The notes under the pieces are model-generated. The model saw only the letters and a program-made list of their open reading frames with translations, did not search any database and was not told where the DNA came from. Made by a program: the position numbers and the translations under genes. Shown one piece after another: positions 8,236 to 17,285 of a stretch of DNA of 64,000 nucleotides. This DNA is from GCA-2731375 sp002731375. Lineage in GTDB: Bacteria > Pseudomonadota > Alphaproteobacteria > GCA-2731375. Numbering within the stretch: the first letter of the stretch is position 1; every line of letters starts with the position of its first letter. The stretch lies in the NCBI GenBank assembly GCA_030752605.1, contig JASMDX010000012.1:113806-177805 (forward strand), in the 5' to 3' direction.

Positions 8236-8844
8236 TCAAGGCCGGTGCAGGGTAATCAATGCTGCTGAGGGCCGTGCTCGTATTCCCGACAGCGGTTCAA
8301 ACCTTTCACTGGCGCACACCCCCAAAGGTAGGCGGATCTGGCCGCCATGGGTATGGCCGCACAAATACAGAGCAATAGCGGCGGCGGCTGGATCGGCACC
8401 GGACAGATTGGCGCCGCTCATTTCGGTCTTGTCCAGTTTGCCTTTATAGATATTGGCGCCGGACAGATCGGTCATGTTCAGGGATGAACCCAGGAAACGT
8501 GCGGGTGTCAACGAAGTGCCGACCATGGAGGCGCCCGAGAGATCGATACCGGAGAAATTCACATTATCCAGATCCGCGCTATCCAGCACCGCGCGTTTGC
8601 CCTTGGCGCCAAAGCTGGCCATCCATTCGTCAGCCGTCTCGACGGTATCGCGCAGGTCGTCGGGCAGGCTATCGGCGGAGATAATAATTTCGGCCCCTGT
8701 CAGATCGGCGCCGCCGTAATCCATGCCTTCCAGTTCCTGCAAGGGAAAATCGGCCCACGCCCCACCGGAACCGCCCGAAAGCCAGCGTTTGGGCCGCGCC
8801 AGAGTGAGTTGAATTTCTTGCGTTATCATTATTTTCGACCACAT
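8236..8844 (-). pseudogene. Chimera: pentapeptide-repeat protein joined to metallophosphoesterase tail
   Basis: The 202-residue frame changes identity part way. Residues about 40-150 are pentapeptide repeats, A(D/N)LXX-like: YGGADLTGAEI, SADLDNVNFSGIDLSGASM and MTDLSGANIYKGKLDKTEM. From about 152, AIALYLCGHTHGGQIRLPLG is the C-terminal metal-binding motif (GHTHGGQ, 163-169) of calcineurin-like phosphoesterases of the YkuE type. The catalytic N-terminal part of such an enzyme (DxH, GNHD) is absent. The simplest reading is a deletion that joined two neighbouring genes in frame. It may still be translated as a pentapeptide protein; phosphoesterase activity is not expected. Confidence 0.7.
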
Positions 8845-8957
8845 GAAACGGGTGCAATAAGCCCGAGGGCATATTGCGCGTTCCAGGTAAAGATTGCCTT
8901 AAGGTTTGCCAGCCTGTGACAGGCTGCTCAATGACACTGTCGAGGCAATTTGACGGT

Positions 8958-10010
8958 TTATGGCTGGTTTGGGTTCGCCTTCCAGCCCATGGCGCGGAAG
9001 AAAATCGGCGCCAGGGTGACGATCAGTATTATCCGAACCAGGTGCATGGTGGCGACAAAGGCGGTGTCCACGTCCAGGGCCAGGGCGATCAGGCTCATTT
9101 CCGCCAAACCGCCGGGCGATAACGCCAATAGTAGCGCATACATGGGCAGGCCAAGGATAGGTGCGGCCACATAAGCAAAGGTGGTTGCCAGGGCCAGCAT
9201 GCCAAGGGCCGAAATCACACCCAGAATAATTGGCCGGGCGGTCTTACGCAGATCAAGGCCGACAAACCTTGCGCCGATGGCGCCGCCGATCACGACCTGC
9301 GCCACCGCGATGATTTCAGCCGGTGGCCGCCCCTCGACGAAACCCGCCAGATAGGCGGCGGCGGAGACCACCATGGGGATGAAAATCTGACTGCCGGGCA
9401 GGGGCAGTTTCTGGCCGAGGATATATCCCACTATGGCGCAGGCCGCCAGAATGGCCAACTCCCCCTCTTGCGCCGCCGGTCGGCCTGCCAACACCCGGGC
9501 CGTATTGGGGATATCCAGATCCGCGATGCTGGCTAGGAACAGAGGTAGGAGGAAAACCACAACGAAGATCCGCGTGGCATGCACCAGGGCAATCGTGGGC
9601 GTATCGCCGCCCATGCGCTCGCCCACAAGGGTCATCTCACTTAGGCCCCCCGGCGTGCCGGAGAAATAGGCTGTCGCCCTGTCCATGCCGCCGATCCGTC
9701 TCAGGAACGACACCGCTACTACCGTCATCAAAGTGACGAAGATGGCGACGGTAAGGGCGCCAGCGCCCCAGTGCTGCAGTTGCTGCAGAATTTGCGGTGT
9801 GAAGGCGCTGCCAAGCAACGTTCCCAGCACCGCCGTCATGGATAGCCGCGTCGGCATGTGCAGGGCAATTGGCGCGCCGGATAGGGCGGCAATGGTGGTG
9901 AAGGTCATGCTGCCCAGCATCCAGGCCAGGGGTAGATTGAAATAGTAAAACACCGCGCCGCCTACGGCGCCCAGCGCGATGGAGAAGGTTAGACGGAGAA
10001 CAAGACCCAT
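8958..10010 (-). CDS. AbrB/AmoA-family integral membrane protein (PF05145)
   Basis: 350 residues, almost wholly hydrophobic, with about ten membrane segments arranged as two AbrB duplications. Family landmarks are YYFNLPLAWMLGSM near the N-terminus, SGTPGGLSEMTLVGERMGG in the middle and SPGGLAEMSLIALALDVD near the C-terminus. These proteins are often labelled AbrB or ammonia monooxygenase but are likely transporters or regulators of unknown substrate. It closes the minus-strand operon, six bases after the deacylase gene, so the substrate may relate to that pathway. Confidence 0.85.
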   Translation of the reverse strand: MGLVLRLTFSIALGAVGGAVFYYFNLPLAWMLGSMTFTTIAALSGAPIALHMPTRLSMTAVLGTLLGSAFTPQILQQLQHWGAGALTVAIFVTLMTVVAVSFLRRIGGMDRATAYFSGTPGGLSEMTLVGERMGGDTPTIALVHATRIFVVVFLLPLFLASIADLDIPNTARVLAGRPAAQEGELAILAACAIVGYILGQKLPLPGSQIFIPMVVSAAAYLAGFVEGRPPAEIIAVAQVVIGGAIGARFVGLDLRKTARPIILGVISALGMLALATTFAYVAAPILGLPMYALLLALSPGGLAEMSLIALALDVDTAFVATMHLVRIILIVTLAPIFFRAMGWKANPNQP

Positions 10011-10016
10011 ACGCGC

Positions 10017-10958
10017 CTAATCTATAAAGCGACCAAGGCGCACCGCGGTCTGCCCCACGCGGGGGCGGTGGGTCGGCATGATCAGGACGCAATCATCGTG
10101 TGGCGTGGTCACGGGCTGGACGCCATCATGGCCGATGATGGTGCCGGCCTGGGCGATCACCTCCAGGCCGGTGAAGTCGTCGGTAAAGCGGAAGGCCTCG
10201 GTCTGAATGGTAATGGGGCCGACCACCTCGATCATTTTCTGTGGCGCTGGACTGTCGGCCAGATACGGCTTGGCCGTATCCCGGTCAATGACGCCCAAGG
10301 CATCAAGAAAATGGAACACCGTCTGGATGGCGACCTGGCGGGAGGTATCCTGCCAATGCTGACCGCATTCGATTAACAGCGCCGTCTTCTCGCCGCTATC
10401 CGCCGCAAAGGATCCATAGTCACGCATGCGTGGACCGGCGGTATGGCCCGGATCGGCGACCACATGTTCTGGCACGCCCATGGCCATGGCCAGACGCTGG
10501 CCCTTGGCCGCCGTGCCGCACAGCATCAGGGCCGGGCAGGGCAAATGCATGGAATGCAGATCCAGCAGGTAATCAGCCGTCGCCACGGCGCCACGTACCT
10601 GCCTCGCCCGGCTCAGCTCGGACGACTGGCGCTCGCCGTCCAGAATATCGTCTGACCACAGCCGGTTGAAATCTTCGTCCACGAGGCGCGAGGCGCCGGG
10701 ATTTTCCGCGTCAAAGGAATGGTAGGCATCGACGTTGTTGAAGCACAGGGTCAGGCTGCCCTTGCTGGGCCGGATATTGTTTTTGAACAACACGGATAGC
10801 GCGTAGGCGCCGCAAACTTCGTTGCCGTGGGTCAGGGCGGTGATCAGGACATTTGGCCCAGGCTGACCGCTGTCAAAGCGGTGCAGGTAATCGATATCTG
10901 TATTGCCGGTACGATAGCCCGTGATGTCAATGGGCAGCAATTCCAGCCCGGCCGTCAT
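10017..10958 (-). CDS. Succinylglutamate desuccinylase/aspartoacylase-type zinc deacylase
   Basis: 313 residues from the ATG whose ATGA overlaps the stop of the preceding PLP-enzyme gene; a longer frame upstream is only shadow of that gene. The zinc motif is LTHGNEVCG (His44, Glu47), with DLHSMHLP supplying a further zinc-binding His region and ALLIECGQHW the likely catalytic Glu. Family members remove an acyl group from an N-acyl amino acid. The absence of other ast genes argues against arginine catabolism. Operon partners are a PLP lyase/synthase and an M81 peptidase, suggesting turnover of a modified amino acid or peptide. Confidence 0.85.
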   Translation of the reverse strand: MTAGLELLPIDITGYRTGNTDIDYLHRFDSGQPGPNVLITALTHGNEVCGAYALSVLFKNNIRPSKGSLTLCFNNVDAYHSFDAENPGASRLVDEDFNRLWSDDILDGERQSSELSRARQVRGAVATADYLLDLHSMHLPCPALMLCGTAAKGQRLAMAMGVPEHVVADPGHTAGPRMRDYGSFAADSGEKTALLIECGQHWQDTSRQVAIQTVFHFLDALGVIDRDTAKPYLADSPAPQKMIEVVGPITIQTEAFRFTDDFTGLEVIAQAGTIIGHDGVQPVTTPHDDCVLIMPTHRPRVGQTAVRLGRFID

Positions 10959-12199
10959 GCCATGGCTCCATAGTCGATGGGCTGGTGGCGGTCCAAGGTG
11001 GTGCCGGCCCGAGGCATGGGATATTTCAGGCCGGAGGCGCAATTGAATAGAATGCTGCGGTCCTGAGCGCTGATCCTACCGTCCGCGACGGCGGCCTTCC
11101 AGGCGGCGTAGGTGGCGGCACCTTCGGGGCACAGCAGCATGCCGCCATTCCTGGACATGTCATCGCGGGCGGCGAAAATATCCTCGTCATCAATGGCGAT
11201 GGCAAAGCCGCCCGATTGGCGCACCGCGCGCAAGATTAGGAAATCGCCCACCGCCGCCGGTACCCGGATTCCGGAGGCCATGGTGTGGGCATCGGGCCAA
11301 AGGTCCGCATGTTCGACACCATCGTCAAAGGCCTTGACGAGGGGCGCACACCCCGATGCCTGTACGGCGATCATCTTGGGCCGCTTGGAGCCGATCCAGC
11401 CCATGGCCTGCAACTCGTCGAACGCCTTCCACATGCCGATTAGGCCGGTGCCGCCGCCCGTGGGGTAAAAGATCGCATCGGGCAAATGCCAGCCGCATTG
11501 TTCGGCCAGTTCCAGGCCCATGGTTTTCTTGCCCTCGATCCGATACGGTTCCTTCAGGGTCGAGGCGTCGAACCAGCCCATGGCCTTCTTGCCGTCACCG
11601 ACGATCTTGCCGCAATCATTGATCAGGCCATTGACGCAGTAGACCCGCGCCCCTTGTAGGGCAATCTCGCGGATATTGGTTTCGGGCGTGTCATCAGGGC
11701 AAAAGACAAAAGCCTCAATCCCGGCGGCCCGGCAATAGGCAGCCATGGCGGCGCCCGCGTTTCCGTTGGTGGGCATAGCCATGCGGGTGACACCAAGTTC
11801 TTTGGCCATGGAGACGGCCAGACACAAACCCCGTGCCTTGAACGAGCCCGTGGGCAGGCGGCCCTCGTCCTTGATCCAGAGATCGCCATCCACGCCTGGC
11901 GCCGGTATCAAGGGCGTCATGCATTCCCCTAACGAAAGGACGTTATCGATCGAACGGACGGGCAGGAATTCCCGGTAGCGCCACATATCGGGTGGACGCT
12001 CCGCCAATGTTTCCTTGCTCAGGCTTTGGGCCATGCTGTCGAGATCATAGCGTACCAAGAATGGCCGTCCGATGGATGATAGCCCGTGCAAGCGGTCCGC
12101 CTCGACCTCTTCGCCGCTTAGCCCGCATTCCAGGTGGGTCACGAAGGTTCGCCGTTCCTCGGACACATTGCGCCAGCTTGGCATTGCATCAGTCTGCAT
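10955..12199 (-). CDS. Threonine synthase-like fold-type II PLP enzyme
   Basis: 414 residues. The PLP lysine is Lys121 in LPTGSFKARG, and the phosphate-binding loop appears as YPTGGGTGLIGMW. The N-terminal THLECGLSGEEVEADRLHGL is the Cys-containing start seen in threonine synthase of the short type. It would perform beta- or gamma-replacement/elimination, classically O-phosphohomoserine to threonine. The operon (M81 peptidase, deacylase) is not a threonine operon, so a catabolic deaminase/lyase role is possible. It overlaps both neighbours (11 bases with the M81 gene, 4 with the deacylase). Confidence 0.82.
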   Translation of the reverse strand: MQTDAMPSWRNVSEERRTFVTHLECGLSGEEVEADRLHGLSSIGRPFLVRYDLDSMAQSLSKETLAERPPDMWRYREFLPVRSIDNVLSLGECMTPLIPAPGVDGDLWIKDEGRLPTGSFKARGLCLAVSMAKELGVTRMAMPTNGNAGAAMAAYCRAAGIEAFVFCPDDTPETNIREIALQGARVYCVNGLINDCGKIVGDGKKAMGWFDASTLKEPYRIEGKKTMGLELAEQCGWHLPDAIFYPTGGGTGLIGMWKAFDELQAMGWIGSKRPKMIAVQASGCAPLVKAFDDGVEHADLWPDAHTMASGIRVPAAVGDFLILRAVRQSGGFAIAIDDEDIFAARDDMSRNGGMLLCPEGAATYAAWKAAVADGRISAQDRSILFNCASGLKYPMPRAGTTLDRHQPIDYGAMA

Positions 12200-13730
12200 A
12201 GTTTATTCCATCATCAGTTACATCTTCAAAGGCGTCATCGTGTGATGTCATGGTAATCGGGTAGACCCCCGGCGGCGCGTGGCGGTAGGGCAGGGTGGTC
12301 AACTCGGCTGGGCCCCAGTCGGGCGTTTCGACGATCAATATGGCGCCCGCGATGGGTTCATAGGCGGCGCGAAAATGCGTCTTGGAGCGCAGTGCGATGA
12401 TATCGAACTCATCGATATCCAGGCCGCATTGGGTAAACGGATCCGTATCCACCGCCGATGAGCTGACCGAGGTCACGATGACGGCGATCTTGCCATTATC
12501 GATGACCGCTGATTGGCCCAGATCAATCGTTTCGCCGTTACGATAGGGCCCGGTGATCTCGTAGCGCAGGGGTCCGGCGAATTTGATATAACCTGTGAAG
12601 AGCAATGGCAGGCCGGCCAGTTCCGATGATTTGCCGCCCAGGGTCAGCCTCAATTGGCTGTCGAGGCCGCTGGAAGTCGCCGCCATGGCCCCGATGGGAT
12701 CGTGCAGATAGGGCACCGCCGCCCGGCCCAGATTTGGCCCACGTGCCAGCATGGCCTCCAGCAGATGGGTGGAATCGTTGCTTCTATCCGCATGTTCCAG
12801 CAGAACCACCGGGCGCACGCCCTCAGCTAGCAGCTCGGCCGCCTTGTCCAGGGCCGCTTCCGGATCATACAGCGGGGCCGAGTGATATAGCGCCTCCCGT
12901 GCCTCAGCCAGGCGCGCGCTTAGGCGTTCGGCGGCTCGGATCGCCAGAGCTTCATCACCATCCGCGATAGCCACGACCGTGGCGCCGATCGCTGGCACAT
13001 CGGCATAGGCGAAACCGGTGAATATGGTGATATCCAGGATTCCTTTCTGTTCCGTTTCCACCCGCATTTCCGCCATGATATCGCTTAACGGCACGACTTC
13101 GGTGGCGGTGAAAATCGAGGGCAGGACCAGGCCGGGCCGGGCCATGGCCGTAACCGGGTTGATCTCGCCCGCCAGCTTGCCCAGCAGCAATTTCGCCGCG
13201 CGCGCGCCGGTTTCCGCCATGTCGGTGTGGGGGCTGCGGCGAAAACCACAGACCACATCGGCCAGCAGGGCTTTCTCCACACTCACATTGCCATGGAGAT
13301 CCATGGCCATGGCGATGGGATAATCATCGCCCAGAACCGCGCGCAGGCGTAGCAGAAGGGTATGTTCAGGGTCCGTGTCGCCACGGGCGGCCATGGCGCC
13401 GTGCAGGTGCAGCAACAAACCATCCGCCTCTTCCCGCCATAGAGCTGCGCGCGAGAGCAATTCGTCGGCCATGGTCTCGAACGCTGCCGCCGCGACGGGA
13501 CCCGATGGGGCGCATTCGGCCACGAGCAAACCTTCCACGGCGATTTCATTGTCCTGACAGACCTGGAGAAAGCCGCCAAATACCGTATTGGAGCCGGCGA
13601 ATGTGCGCGCGATCTCATCACCCCGAACGGCGCGGTGTTCGAACGCGGCAAGCTCGGTTTCCTGGGGCAGGAAAGTGACGGTTTCATGCACCAGGCCACC
13701 AATTGCCAGGCGCTTTACGGCCTGGCTCAT
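12189..13730 (-). CDS. M81 family metallopeptidase (MlrC-like)
   Basis: 513 residues with an N-terminal DUF1485 and a C-terminal MlrC_C region. Visible motifs are IGGLVHETVTFLP, AMAMDLHGNVS and GFRRSPHTDMAETG; the His/Asp residues likely bind zinc. MlrC enzymes finish degradation of microcystin linear peptides, but most homologues act on unknown small peptides. The ATG shares ATGA with the nadK stop, and its 3' end overlaps the PLP-enzyme gene, so the three are translated as a coupled set. Confidence 0.85.
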   Translation of the reverse strand: MSQAVKRLAIGGLVHETVTFLPQETELAAFEHRAVRGDEIARTFAGSNTVFGGFLQVCQDNEIAVEGLLVAECAPSGPVAAAAFETMADELLSRAALWREEADGLLLHLHGAMAARGDTDPEHTLLLRLRAVLGDDYPIAMAMDLHGNVSVEKALLADVVCGFRRSPHTDMAETGARAAKLLLGKLAGEINPVTAMARPGLVLPSIFTATEVVPLSDIMAEMRVETEQKGILDITIFTGFAYADVPAIGATVVAIADGDEALAIRAAERLSARLAEAREALYHSAPLYDPEAALDKAAELLAEGVRPVVLLEHADRSNDSTHLLEAMLARGPNLGRAAVPYLHDPIGAMAATSSGLDSQLRLTLGGKSSELAGLPLLFTGYIKFAGPLRYEITGPYRNGETIDLGQSAVIDNGKIAVIVTSVSSSAVDTDPFTQCGLDIDEFDIIALRSKTHFRAAYEPIAGAILIVETPDWGPAELTTLPYRHAPPGVYPITMTSHDDAFEDVTDDGINYAD

Positions 13731-14494
13731 GGAATAAACTGTTCGTTCAAGATGCGTTCTTCTAGATTGTGTTCCGGATCAAACAAAAGATGCAGTTCGC
13801 TACCGCGGTCCTCGGCCACGTCAATCCGCACCACGGTGCGGATTTCCTGATTGTCGGCGACCACGGAAACCGGCCGCTTGTCCGGCTCCAGCACCTCGAA
13901 GCGGACCTGCGCCGAGGCCGGCAACAGTGCCCCACGCCAGCGCCTCGGCCGAAAGGCCGAGATTGGGGTAAGGCCCAGAATATTCGCCTCCAGCGGAATG
14001 ATTGGGCCATGGGCCGAAAGATTGTAGGCGGTGCTGCCCGCCGGCGTGGCGATCAGGACGCCGTCGCAGACCAGTTCATCCAGGCGTACCTGGCCGTCGA
14101 TGGCGATGCGGATCTTGGCTGCCTGGCGGGTTTCGCGAAATACCGATACCTCGTTAATGGCGATGGCCTGGTGCTCGGCCCCGGCGGCATCCAGGGCGGT
14201 CATGGTCAAGGGGTGGACCACGGCCCTTTGCGCGGCCTGCAACCGGTGCGGCAGATCATCAAGGGTGAATCTGTTCATCAAGAAGCCGACAGTGCCCTGG
14301 TTCATGCCATAGATGGGCAGGGACAGATGACGGGTCTCGTGCAGCACGGAGAGCATGAAACCATCGCCACCCAGGGCGATGACAACATCGGCCTGTTCGG
14401 GCCCCACGTCGTCATAGCGCTGACGTAGGTCCTGCATTGCCGCGCTGGCCTGCAGCGTCTCGCTCGCCATGAATGTCATTTTATCGCAGGCCAT
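13727..14494 (-). CDS. nadK: NAD kinase
   Basis: 255 residues. The NAD-kinase signature GGDG is at 42-45 in VIALGGDGFMLSVLHETR, followed by YGMNQGTVGFLMN and the substrate motif INEVSVFRET. DGVLIATPAGSTAYNLSAHGPI is the conserved C-terminal domain loop. It phosphorylates NAD to NADP. It is the first gene of the overlapping operon with the M81 peptidase, which is an unusual company for this housekeeping enzyme; length and motifs are otherwise normal for alphaproteobacteria. Confidence 0.95.
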   Translation of the reverse strand: MACDKMTFMASETLQASAAMQDLRQRYDDVGPEQADVVIALGGDGFMLSVLHETRHLSLPIYGMNQGTVGFLMNRFTLDDLPHRLQAAQRAVVHPLTMTALDAAGAEHQAIAINEVSVFRETRQAAKIRIAIDGQVRLDELVCDGVLIATPAGSTAYNLSAHGPIIPLEANILGLTPISAFRPRRWRGALLPASAQVRFEVLEPDKRPVSVVADNQEIRTVVRIDVAEDRGSELHLLFDPEHNLEERILNEQFIP

Positions 14495-14564
14495 CCGCTA
14501 TCCACCACTCTGCATATTCGACAACATCCCAGTTTCCCGTGCCACTATATAGCTTTCCAAGGTT

Positions 14565-14573
14565 TGGTATAAT
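14565..14573 (+). promoter_or_regulatory. Extended -10 promoter element
   Basis: TTGGTATAAT contains a perfect -10 hexamer at 14568-14573 with the TGN extension just upstream. It lies 33 bases before the ATG of the secreted protein at 14607. No good -35 hexamer is seen at normal spacing, which fits an extended -10 promoter. Confidence 0.45.
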
Positions 14574-14606
14574 GCCAGATAACTGCATTTCCAAAGGGAA
14601 GAAATT

Positions 14607-15116
14607 ATGCTGCCTCGCAAATTATCCACTGTTCTACTGTTTGTTGTTCTACTGTTTGTTCTGTTGCTTGGCCCTATTCTGACCGTTTCCTCCCGGGCGA
14701 TCGCGGGCGACCGTCACGCCGGATACTATTATCCCCTGGTCAGCAGCCAGGAGAATTACCAAGCCCGCTCGCGAGTTATGGAAAATGTCGGCCGGGAAAC
14801 ACGGATCGGCTTTATAGTGGCGCAAATGAATGGCCAGCGGCAATTGCATTACCCACCGCGCTTCGCGATTCTCGCCAAGGGCCGGGAGGCGGAAAAACTG
14901 GTCATCGTCGGCCTTGACGAACATAGCTTCGCGACCTTGTACCGGGCCCGCGCTGTTCTGGCGCAATTGACTGCGTCGGCCCGGGGCAGCGCACTGTTCC
15001 GCGACATGGCGGTGGAGGATCTGTTTACCTTTTTTGACCTAGCCAAAATGCTCGGCTTCAAGCAGATAACGGTCAGTGATGGCAAAAATTACGCCCACCG
15101 CATAGACCTGAAATAG
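14607..15116 (+). CDS. Small secreted or membrane-anchored protein, function unknown
   Basis: 169 residues. A strong N-terminal hydrophobic stretch (LSTVLLFVVLLFVLLLGPIL) is followed by an Ala-rich cleavage-like site near RAIAGD. The mature part has AGDRHAGYYYPLVSSQENY, RIGFIVAQ, PPRFAILAKGREAEKLVIVGL and an even mix of charged residues without metal motifs. I recall similar short proteins in alphaproteobacteria that are automatically named after molybdopterin biosynthesis, probably because of nearby moa genes; I do not endorse that function. moaA is indeed close by, on the other strand. Confidence 0.7.
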   Translation: MLPRKLSTVLLFVVLLFVLLLGPILTVSSRAIAGDRHAGYYYPLVSSQENYQARSRVMENVGRETRIGFIVAQMNGQRQLHYPPRFAILAKGREAEKLVIVGLDEHSFATLYRARAVLAQLTASARGSALFRDMAVEDLFTFFDLAKMLGFKQITVSDGKNYAHRIDLK

Positions 15117-15132
15117 GACACAAAGACTAACT

Positions 15133-15605
15133 CTAGCGGAGGGGCCGGCACTGTCTTCTGCCGCGAAGCCACCGGAACAAAAGATAAAGCAGCCAAATCG
15201 CCAATACAGGCCAAGCATAAACCCGGGGACCATAATCATCGCCAGCGCGGCTGATGCTGGTGCGCCGTTCCGTGTCCTTTGCCTTCTTGGTCGGTAGGCT
15301 GGTCATGATAATGCCAAATTCCCGGCGCAAATCGGCCTCGGTGGCGACTGCGCGCCGGACGGCGCCCTTGGCATCAACCCGAAGCATTTGATTGGCCTTA
15401 TCCAAGACAATGTCCTACCCTTGGCGCCGCGGATCGCCGTTGCCGCCGCCGGTGAAACCGCATGTTCCAGATATGGGATACCTAGATGGACGGCCTTGCT
15501 CAATGATTGTGCCTTGCCGTCAATGTCACCGGCTTTATTTTTGTGGCCGCCCGTACCGGTCCGGTCGATGGCGGCAGCAAAAGGCCCGCCAACAGCACGA
15601 GGGCT
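15133..15605 (-). pseudogene. Decayed gene: signal peptide, middle and C-terminal TM in three frames
   Basis: Reading the minus strand from about 15605, one frame gives a signal-peptide-like LALVLLAGLLLPPS that ends at a stop near 15505. A second frame carries on with KAQSLSKAVHLGIPYLEHAV to about 15400. A third frame continues DKANQMLRVDAKGAVRRAVA and ends with the transmembrane segment VYAWPVLAIWLLYLLFRWLRG at 15133. The neat succession of plausible segments suggests one exported membrane protein broken by at least two frameshifts. I cannot name the family. It sits directly downstream of moaA. Confidence 0.5.
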
Positions 15606-15628
15606 AGCGGCTATATGGTCACGAGATC

Positions 15629-16687
15629 CTAGCCGCCGGTCACGCTCATGTGGCGGGCCACGGCGGGGTCGGCGGCATCTCTGTCGATGATGAAGTCATG
15701 TCCCCTTGGCTTGCGGGCGATGGCGTCGCGGATTGCCTGTGAAAGCAGGTTATCGTCGGCTGATGCCCGCAACGGTGCCCGCAGATCGACGGCGTCGTTC
15801 TGGCCCAGGCACATAAATAAGGTGCCGGTGCAGGTCAGCCGGACCCGGTTGCAGGATTCGCAGAAATTATGGCTCAACGGCGTGATGAAACCCAGCCGCC
15901 GCCCGGTTTCCGCCACGGTGACATAGCTGGCCGGGCCGCCAGTTTGATGATCGCTGGGCAGCAAGGTCCAGCTCTGTTCCAGATTTTGCCGTACTTTGCG
16001 CAATGAAAGATGCTGTTCCGCCCTGTTTTGGCCGATATCGCCCATGGGCATAGCCTCGATCAGGGTCAAATCCATGCCGCGCTCGCCACACCATGCGATC
16101 ATCTGGTCGAACTCGTCCTCATTGAGGTCGCGCATGGCAACCGCATTGATCTTGACCGCCAGACCGGCCTCCAAGGCGGCGTCTATGCCGGCGATGACAC
16201 GGTCGAATTTTCCCCAGCGGGTGATGGCCAAAAACTTGTCATGGTTCAGAGTGTCCAGGGAGACGTTGATCCGGCGCACGCCGCAGGCATAAAGCGCGGC
16301 CGCATGGCGGGACAATTGCGAGCCGTTGGTGGTGACCGTCAGTTCGTCCAAGGCGCCACTGTCCAGATGGCGGCCCAATTGTTGAAACAGCCACATGATG
16401 TTGCGCCGCACCAGGGGTTCGCCCCCAGTTAGGCGCAGCCTGCGGACGCCCTGGTTGATGAAGGTGCGGCACAGGCGTTCCAATTCCTCAAGACTTAATA
16501 CCTCGGCCTTGGGCAGGAAGGTCATATCTTCGGACATGCAATAGGCACAACGGAAATCACAACGGTCCGTGACTGAAACGCGCAGGTAATTGACGACACG
16601 CCCGAACGGGTCGATCATTCCTTGTTTGGTCGTTTGTCGATCAGTTGTTTCTTGGTCAGCCATTGCAAACTTGCCTCCGCCTGGCAC
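15629..16687 (-). CDS. moaA: GTP 3',8-cyclase (molybdenum cofactor synthesis)
   Basis: 352 residues. The radical-SAM cluster cysteines are Cys43, Cys47 and Cys50 in TDRCDFRCAYCMSE. The second 4Fe-4S cluster is in CESCNRVRLTCTGTLFMC near 272-290, and the C-terminus ends in Gly-Gly, as required for activity. It converts GTP to the cyclic intermediate of molybdopterin with MoaC. The first 23 residues look unconserved, so translation may start at Met9 or Met24. No moaC or other mo genes are adjacent, so it appears to be a stand-alone gene here. Confidence 0.95.
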   Translation of the reverse strand: MPGGGKFAMADQETTDRQTTKQGMIDPFGRVVNYLRVSVTDRCDFRCAYCMSEDMTFLPKAEVLSLEELERLCRTFINQGVRRLRLTGGEPLVRRNIMWLFQQLGRHLDSGALDELTVTTNGSQLSRHAAALYACGVRRINVSLDTLNHDKFLAITRWGKFDRVIAGIDAALEAGLAVKINAVAMRDLNEDEFDQMIAWCGERGMDLTLIEAMPMGDIGQNRAEQHLSLRKVRQNLEQSWTLLPSDHQTGGPASYVTVAETGRRLGFITPLSHNFCESCNRVRLTCTGTLFMCLGQNDAVDLRAPLRASADDNLLSQAIRDAIARKPRGHDFIIDRDAADPAVARHMSVTGG

Positions 16688-16940
16688 TCAGGGCCAAATT
16701 CGATCCCGGGTCGCCAGCGCACCATTATCGACAAAATGCAGTATTTTCCACACCCCAGCCAATATATAACGCTTCTTATTATGCAATGTCCCGCGGCATA
16801 TTGGCAGTCTTATTTTCCAAATTTCCACCGTTTGAAACCGTTGATTTCGAGCTGTTTTTTGATTCGCCTAACGGCGTTGAGAAGGCGCGGATCACGCTGC
16901 ATTTGCACAGAACCAAAAAGGCGGATTCTCGCGTTATGAG
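16688..16940. other. Intergenic stretch without a convincing gene
   Basis: This AT-richer stretch upstream of moaA probably holds its promoter. A plus-strand frame ends at 16944 but shows no recognisable domain or ribosome site, so I do not call it. It abuts mobile-element debris starting at 16941. Confidence 0.5.
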
Positions 16941-17020
16941 TTAGAAAAACTGCGTCAAACGCACCACTTCGTCCTTGGACAGGCGGATTTCACCCAGGCC
17001 TAGCGCGGCTTTATCGCCCC
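16941..17020 (-). pseudogene. C-terminal scrap of an unidentified gene
   Basis: In the frame ending with TAA at 16941 the minus strand reads GDKAALGLGEIRLSKDEVVR then LTQFF. It looks like a genuine C-terminus (charged helix, clean stop) but has no start. It joins directly, in a different frame, to transposase sequence at about 17021. It is probably the tail of a gene cut by the insertion event. Confidence 0.35.
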
Positions 17021-17176
17021 GGTTCGCCGAATGGTTTGGTACGACACCTCGACACCTCGTTCAACCATGGGCTCCTCGACGTCTCGGAGGCTCAGATTAA
17101 ATCGAACATACATCCAGATAGCGCGCTGGATGATCGATGATGGGACGTGGAGATTTCGATAGCTGATTACATTCAT
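17021..17176 (-). mobile_element. IS6-type transposase fragment (N-terminus only)
   Basis: From an ATG at 17176 the minus strand encodes MNVISYRNLHVPSSIIQ, RAIWMYVRFNLSLRDVEE and MVERGVEVSYQTIRR. This matches the conserved N-terminal region of IS6-family transposases (F-x-x-x-I-I-x-x-A-V-W-x-Y-x-R-F-x-L-S-x-R-D-V-E-E). About 52 codons survive; the DDE catalytic core is missing and the frame breaks near 17021. It marks a former insertion at the left border of the ergothioneine/selenoneine-type cluster. Confidence 0.75.
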
Positions 17177-17285
17177 CCGGCAACCTTAACCGGATCAGCT
17201 CTGCTGACGCGCTCCAGTTTGTGACAAAGCCGGTTGACCAAATGCGGGCCTCATACACTTAAGTCCGTTGAACGCAATAATGCCC

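Noticed and set aside
8910..8926. 7-bp hairpin downstream of the AbrB-like gene
   Set aside because: Short stem with a 3-base loop and no T run; not supported as a terminator.
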